Part shown: in pieces, positions 1 to 64,000 of the stretch
Position numbering within the stretch: the stretch's first letter is position 1
Layout of the letters: the number at the start of each line of letters is the position of its first letter
Source: Cricetomys ansorgei
Taxonomy: Eukaryota; Chordata; Mammalia; Rodentia; Nesomyidae
Length of the DNA: 64,000 nucleotides
Direction: 5' to 3'
NCBI GenBank assembly: GCA_026225945.1
Contig: JAMJFZ010001813.1
Location: forward strand, 36,935-100,934
Position numbers and translations under genes: made by a program
Notes under the pieces: generated by a model
Seen by the model: only the letters and a program-made list of their open reading frames with translations
Told to the model about the DNA's origin: nothing
Databases searched by the model: none

Positions 1-116
1 CATGTATCACAAGCTGGCTTCAAACCTGATAATAGCCAAGGATGACCTCGAACTCCTGATCGTCCTGTCTCCACCTCCCAAGTGCTGAGATTACAGGCAT
101 GTACCACCATGTCTGC
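1..116 (-). repeat. B1 SINE, reverse
   Basis: Reads as reversed B1: cctcgaactcctgatc, then ctcccaagtgctgagattac, ending in the complement of the B1 head. Starts before the window. Confidence 0.75.
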
Positions 117-481
117 AGTAAGTGGGTTTTGACATATTGTGTAAACCAAGTAACCAGGCATCATAACCCAGGCAAAGAACATTCTCCCCACCCCCAGAAG
201 ATTCCCCCTGTCTGTCTGCTGTTGCATAGATTCCACTAGTCACCACTGGAGGTTCATATGCAATTTGTGCTCATTTGTCTTTGCTTCTGCTCGGGATATA
301 TTTGACATGTAGCACGTATCAAGCCTGTATTCCTTTTGTGTGTCAGTAGAGAGCTTATTGGTATCCTGTAGTACGACTACATTGCGTGTATCATCATTTG
401 CCTGGTGTACACTGAGTTAATCATGTCTTTGATAGTTTGCTACTATAGACATGAACATTCACATTTGCTTTAAAAAAAGAA

Positions 482-620
482 AAAAATCTCCTTGTATCAC
501 CCTAGCTGGCCTTGAACTCCCTATGTATGCCAAGCTGGCCTCGAACTCACGGAGATCCACCTGCCTCTGCCTCCCCAGTGCTGGGATCAAAGGTGTGCAC
601 CACTACCGCCCGGCTTGGCA
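482..620 (-). repeat. B1 SINE, reverse
   Basis: Nearly complete reversed B1 with tggcctcgaactcacggaga and cagtgctgggatcaaaggtg, preceded by its A-tail complement. Confidence 0.85.
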
Positions 621-944
621 CACCCATTTTTAAGATCAACTTTTATTACATGTCAGTCGCCCTGATATCAGCCTGGGCATGGTATTTTCCAGTTATTGTT
701 GTGTTTTCTTGGATTATGAAGGTGCTGGCTATAGCCCTCCAGGTCATTTCAATTGTTTTGAATGCCGTGTCCCCTATCTCTGCCCACACTGGGGTGGCTC
801 AGATCTGGTCAGGTCGGAACCCTCCAGAGGTGAGGAGGCTGGTGAAAAGTGCAGATTCCCTGCAGACCCCAGAGTCAGGTTCAAGGGTGGGAGTGGTGGT
901 AGCGGGGTGCTGGGGTACAGGAAAACTGCTTTTTGTTTGTTTTG

Positions 945-1228
945 TTTCATTTTATTTTATTTCAGAGACCGGGGTCTCATATGGCCCAGGCTGCTCACTA
1001 TGTAGCTGTGGATGAGCTTGAATTCCGTATCTTCCCGACTCCACCTCTAAAAATTTGGGATAATTAATAGGCATTGTACCACCACGCCTGGCTTTGGAAA
1101 TTGCACTGTTTTAGTGTATTCTGTTCTCCAGTCACCTACTCACATAGCCATCTGTCTACCTATTTATCCACTTACCTATCATCTATCAATCAATCATCTA
1201 TCTATCATCTATCAATCATCTATCTGTC

Positions 1229-1267
<39 letters not shown>

Positions 1268-1372
1268 ATCTATCGAGATAGGGTCCTGCTCTGTTGTCCA
1301 GGCTGGTCTTGAACTCCTGGACTCACGTGACCCTTCTGTCTCAGCTTCAAGAGTAACAGGTGTGCATCCTTT
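945..1372 (-). repeat. Two reverse B1-like SINEs around an (ATCT)n run
   Basis: A diverged B1 at 945-1093 and a second at 1271-1372 flank a tetranucleotide run (ATCT)n at about 1160-1268. The run produces only Tyr/Leu/Ser repeat peptides and is not coding. Confidence 0.75.
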
Positions 1373-1473
1373 CAAGTAGTTTTGGAAGTGGCTTTCACGC
1401 AGGCCCTTCCTCACTCTGCTCTCCCTCAGGGGCAAGTGGGAGTCAGTGGTGTGTGATCACGTGTGATTGGCTG

Positions 1474-2130
1474 TGGGAATTAGAACCCCAGTTCGGATTT
1501 ACATCCTGGTTTTGCCACTCACTTGCTTCCTCTGTTTGGGAAAGTGATTTTCGTTTTTCTCTCCGAGTTTCCTTTCATCATCTGGAGAAACGGAGAGGAA
1601 AATAGTTCAGTAGATTCAAGCGGCCCACGTGAGTGTCGGTCTGGCTCTCTCATCCTTTACCCCTGCGGCTCTGACCATACCCCTGGGCCTGTCACTTCTC
1701 CACACCCCTTGCACCCACTGGCCACAGACCTTTGCACAGGCTGCCTGTCTGGAACATCCTTCCTTGCAGATGACCAGTCCTGCTTCTTTCTGCTTGGACA
1801 AGGCTCAAAGGTCAGAGGTCATCTTCTTGGTGAGGCTATGCCACTTCACCCCCAATGTTTTCCTTACCTCAGTGCCACTCTGTTCCATCACTCTGGTTTA
1901 TTTCTTTCCCAGAACACCTTCACAGTAAACCGATGTAGTTACGCCCCCCTCCACACACACACACACACACAGACACCCGCTTATGGATGGCCTACACGTG
2001 AGGATATCAGCTCCTGGGGGCAGGGCTTCTCTACTTTATTCGATGCTACATATTCGGGGCCTACAACAGTGCCCGACAGGTCCTAGATAATGAGTGGAAG
2101 ACATAAGACCAGTAAATGCTTGCTAAATAA
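1474..2130 (+). repeat. Ancient MIR-like and L2-like remnants
   Basis: 1474-1615 resembles MIR (gccactcacttgcttcctct, then tttccttt-catc-tggaga). About 1700-2130 resembles an L2 3' end (ctttgcacaggctgcctgtc and a cagtgcccgacag...taaatgcttgctaaa tail). A short (CA)n lies at 1951-1972. Confidence 0.55.
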
Positions 2131-2379
2131 TGACCAAGGTGTATAATTACTGTGGATGCTCAGAGGCCCTGCATGTACCCGACGTCAGAGATGAAGAGCG
2201 ATATCAGGACAGATCAATTACCATTAGGCCACGCTTTGTCTCTTCCTGGGCCAGGCAAATGAATGGAAGACCGCCTGTGCGGGTTGGTTCAGGATTAGGA
2301 CTTGTTTATCTGATACATGCTCGGGAGTTTGGAGGCCATGTGATTTCCGGTAGGATGTACACCCGTCTTTGAAAGCATT

Positions 2380-3135
2380 TTTAACCTTTATTTTGTGTTT
2401 CGGTGTTTCGTCTGCACTTACGTCTGTGCACTGCATAATGCACAGACTTCAGAAGCAAAAGAGGGTGTTGGGTTCTCTAGGACAGGGGTTACAGAGGATT
2501 GAGTGCTGAGAATCGAACTTGGGTCCTCTGGAAGAGCAGCCCATGCTCTTAACCACTGAGTAATCCCTCCAGCTGTGTTTGTAACTTTCTTGAACTAGTT
2601 TCCTCTGCTCTAGGACGGAATAATTTTCTGGGCATGGTGGGACCCTTGTAACCCCAGGGAAGTCCAGGCAGAAGTGTCAGGAGCTCAGTGTCATCCTTGG
2701 TTGCATGGCAAACTTGAGGCCAGCCTGGGCTACATGATACTCTTTTGCAAAAATAAATCAACCCCCCCCCCAAAAAAATAAAAAAGCACCCAAAACATTT
2801 AATTTGCAAGAAGGCTGATTTTCTTTTTTCCACATTCCACTGTGTCACCTTGCAGACCCGGCGTTAGGAGGCCCCTAGAGGAGCTAGATTCTGACTCAAA
2901 TTCAAACTCAAATCCTCTCACCAGCGGGGTGACCTTGGGCAACTAACGTTCCCCCTCAAACTTCAGCTTCTCCATTTTAAAATGGGCTGCAGCCAGGCAT
3001 GGTGGTACATACCGGTAATTCCAACTACTCGGGTAGCTGAGCCAGGAGTATCCCAATATTCTGGGAGTTCAGGGCTAGCCTGGGCAATCTAGGGAGACAG
3101 TTGTCTCAAAATAAAAATGAATGAATGAATGACCA
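2380..3135. repeat. SINE cluster of intron 1
   Basis: Reverse B2 at about 2380-2578 (gggtcctctggaagagcagc), forward B1-like at 2622-2765, MIR-like at 2870-2985 (gtgaccttgggcaactaacg), forward B1-like at 2988-3113, then a short (TGAA)n. Confidence 0.7.
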
Positions 3136-3281
3136 ACGAAGTAGGGAAATAATCGGAGCCCGGCTGGTGTGGAGTGTATCTTTTCTACAGTGGGAAAGAG
3201 ACAGCTGCGCGGCGCGCAGCCTCTCCTCTGGCCCGTCCCTTCCGGTTCCCACCAGTGACCCCTGTCGCTCTGTGCTCCCAG

Positions 3282-64000
<60,719 letters not shown>

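Larger units (their letters stand above)
1..3281 (+). other. RYR1: RYR1 intron 1, 3' part
   Basis: No coding sequence is recognised before the exon 2 acceptor. The stretch is mainly old and rodent-specific repeats: B1 copies, one B2, MIR-like and L2-like remnants, an (ATCT)n run and a short (CA)n run, listed separately. Open frames here fall in repeats or have no relation to a protein I know. Confidence 0.85.

Noticed and set aside
512..1015. 167-residue open frame upstream as a possible exon 1 or separate gene
   Set aside because: It overlaps reverse B1 SINEs and does not encode the RYR1 N-terminus; exon 1 is not in the window.

Overview
The window is rodent genomic DNA from inside one very large gene, RYR1, the skeletal-muscle ryanodine receptor (sarcoplasmic-reticulum Ca2+ release channel). 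It reads on the + strand. The rodent call rests on dense B1, B2/B3 and ID-type SINEs; B2 points to a muroid such as a mouse, rat, hamster or vole. I cannot name the species. The RYR1 call rests on 62 consecutive exons. Their translations join in frame into the known receptor, and all lengths match the human exon lengths I recall except exon 35 (two codons shorter) and exon 62 (one codon longer).

Layout: 1-3281 is the 3' part of intron 1. Exon 1 (about the first 15 codons, with the start codon), the promoter and the 5'UTR lie upstream. Exons 2-63 run from 3282 to 63460 and carry 9,424 coding bases, roughly residues 16-3158 of about 5,035. The window ends in intron 63. The exons give, in order: N-terminal domains A and B and the N-solenoid (exons 2-17), SPRY1 (17-20), RY1&2 (20-24), SPRY2 (24-27), SPRY3 with divergent region 2 (28-34), the junctional solenoid with the acidic divergent region 3 (34-39), then the bridging solenoid with RY3&4 and the Ser2843 phosphosite (39-63). 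The calmodulin site, pore and C-terminus lie downstream. No second gene or RNA gene was found on either strand.

The introns hold most of the unexpected structure. (1) Intron 3 has a 21-nt in-frame candidate microexon encoding ALNLDKW. It sits exactly where RYR2 has its 21-nt exon 4 (recalled as QVDVEKW). (2) Intron 32 has a GC donor, is 108 nt long and has no in-frame stop, so retention would insert 36 residues at the end of SPRY3. Intron 57 also has a GC donor, a weak one. (3) A 52-53 bp tandem unit derived from an ID SINE forms arrays in introns 20, 22, 27 and 60, in both orientations. (4) A B1 SINE ends next to the exon 24 acceptor. (5) Other arrays are a 136-bp higher-order (GGAT)n repeat beside exon 38, a (CCAT)n array in intron 25, donor-like tandem repeats after exon 30, and degenerate motif repeats filling introns 2, 7 and 16-19. 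(6) Intron 49 has three perfect octamer motifs, and intron 16 has a perfect DR1 element.

Exon boundaries are firm: splice sites, frame and protein agree. SINE boundaries were judged by eye and may be off by 10-20 bases. Protein comparisons to human RYR1 and RYR2 are from memory.
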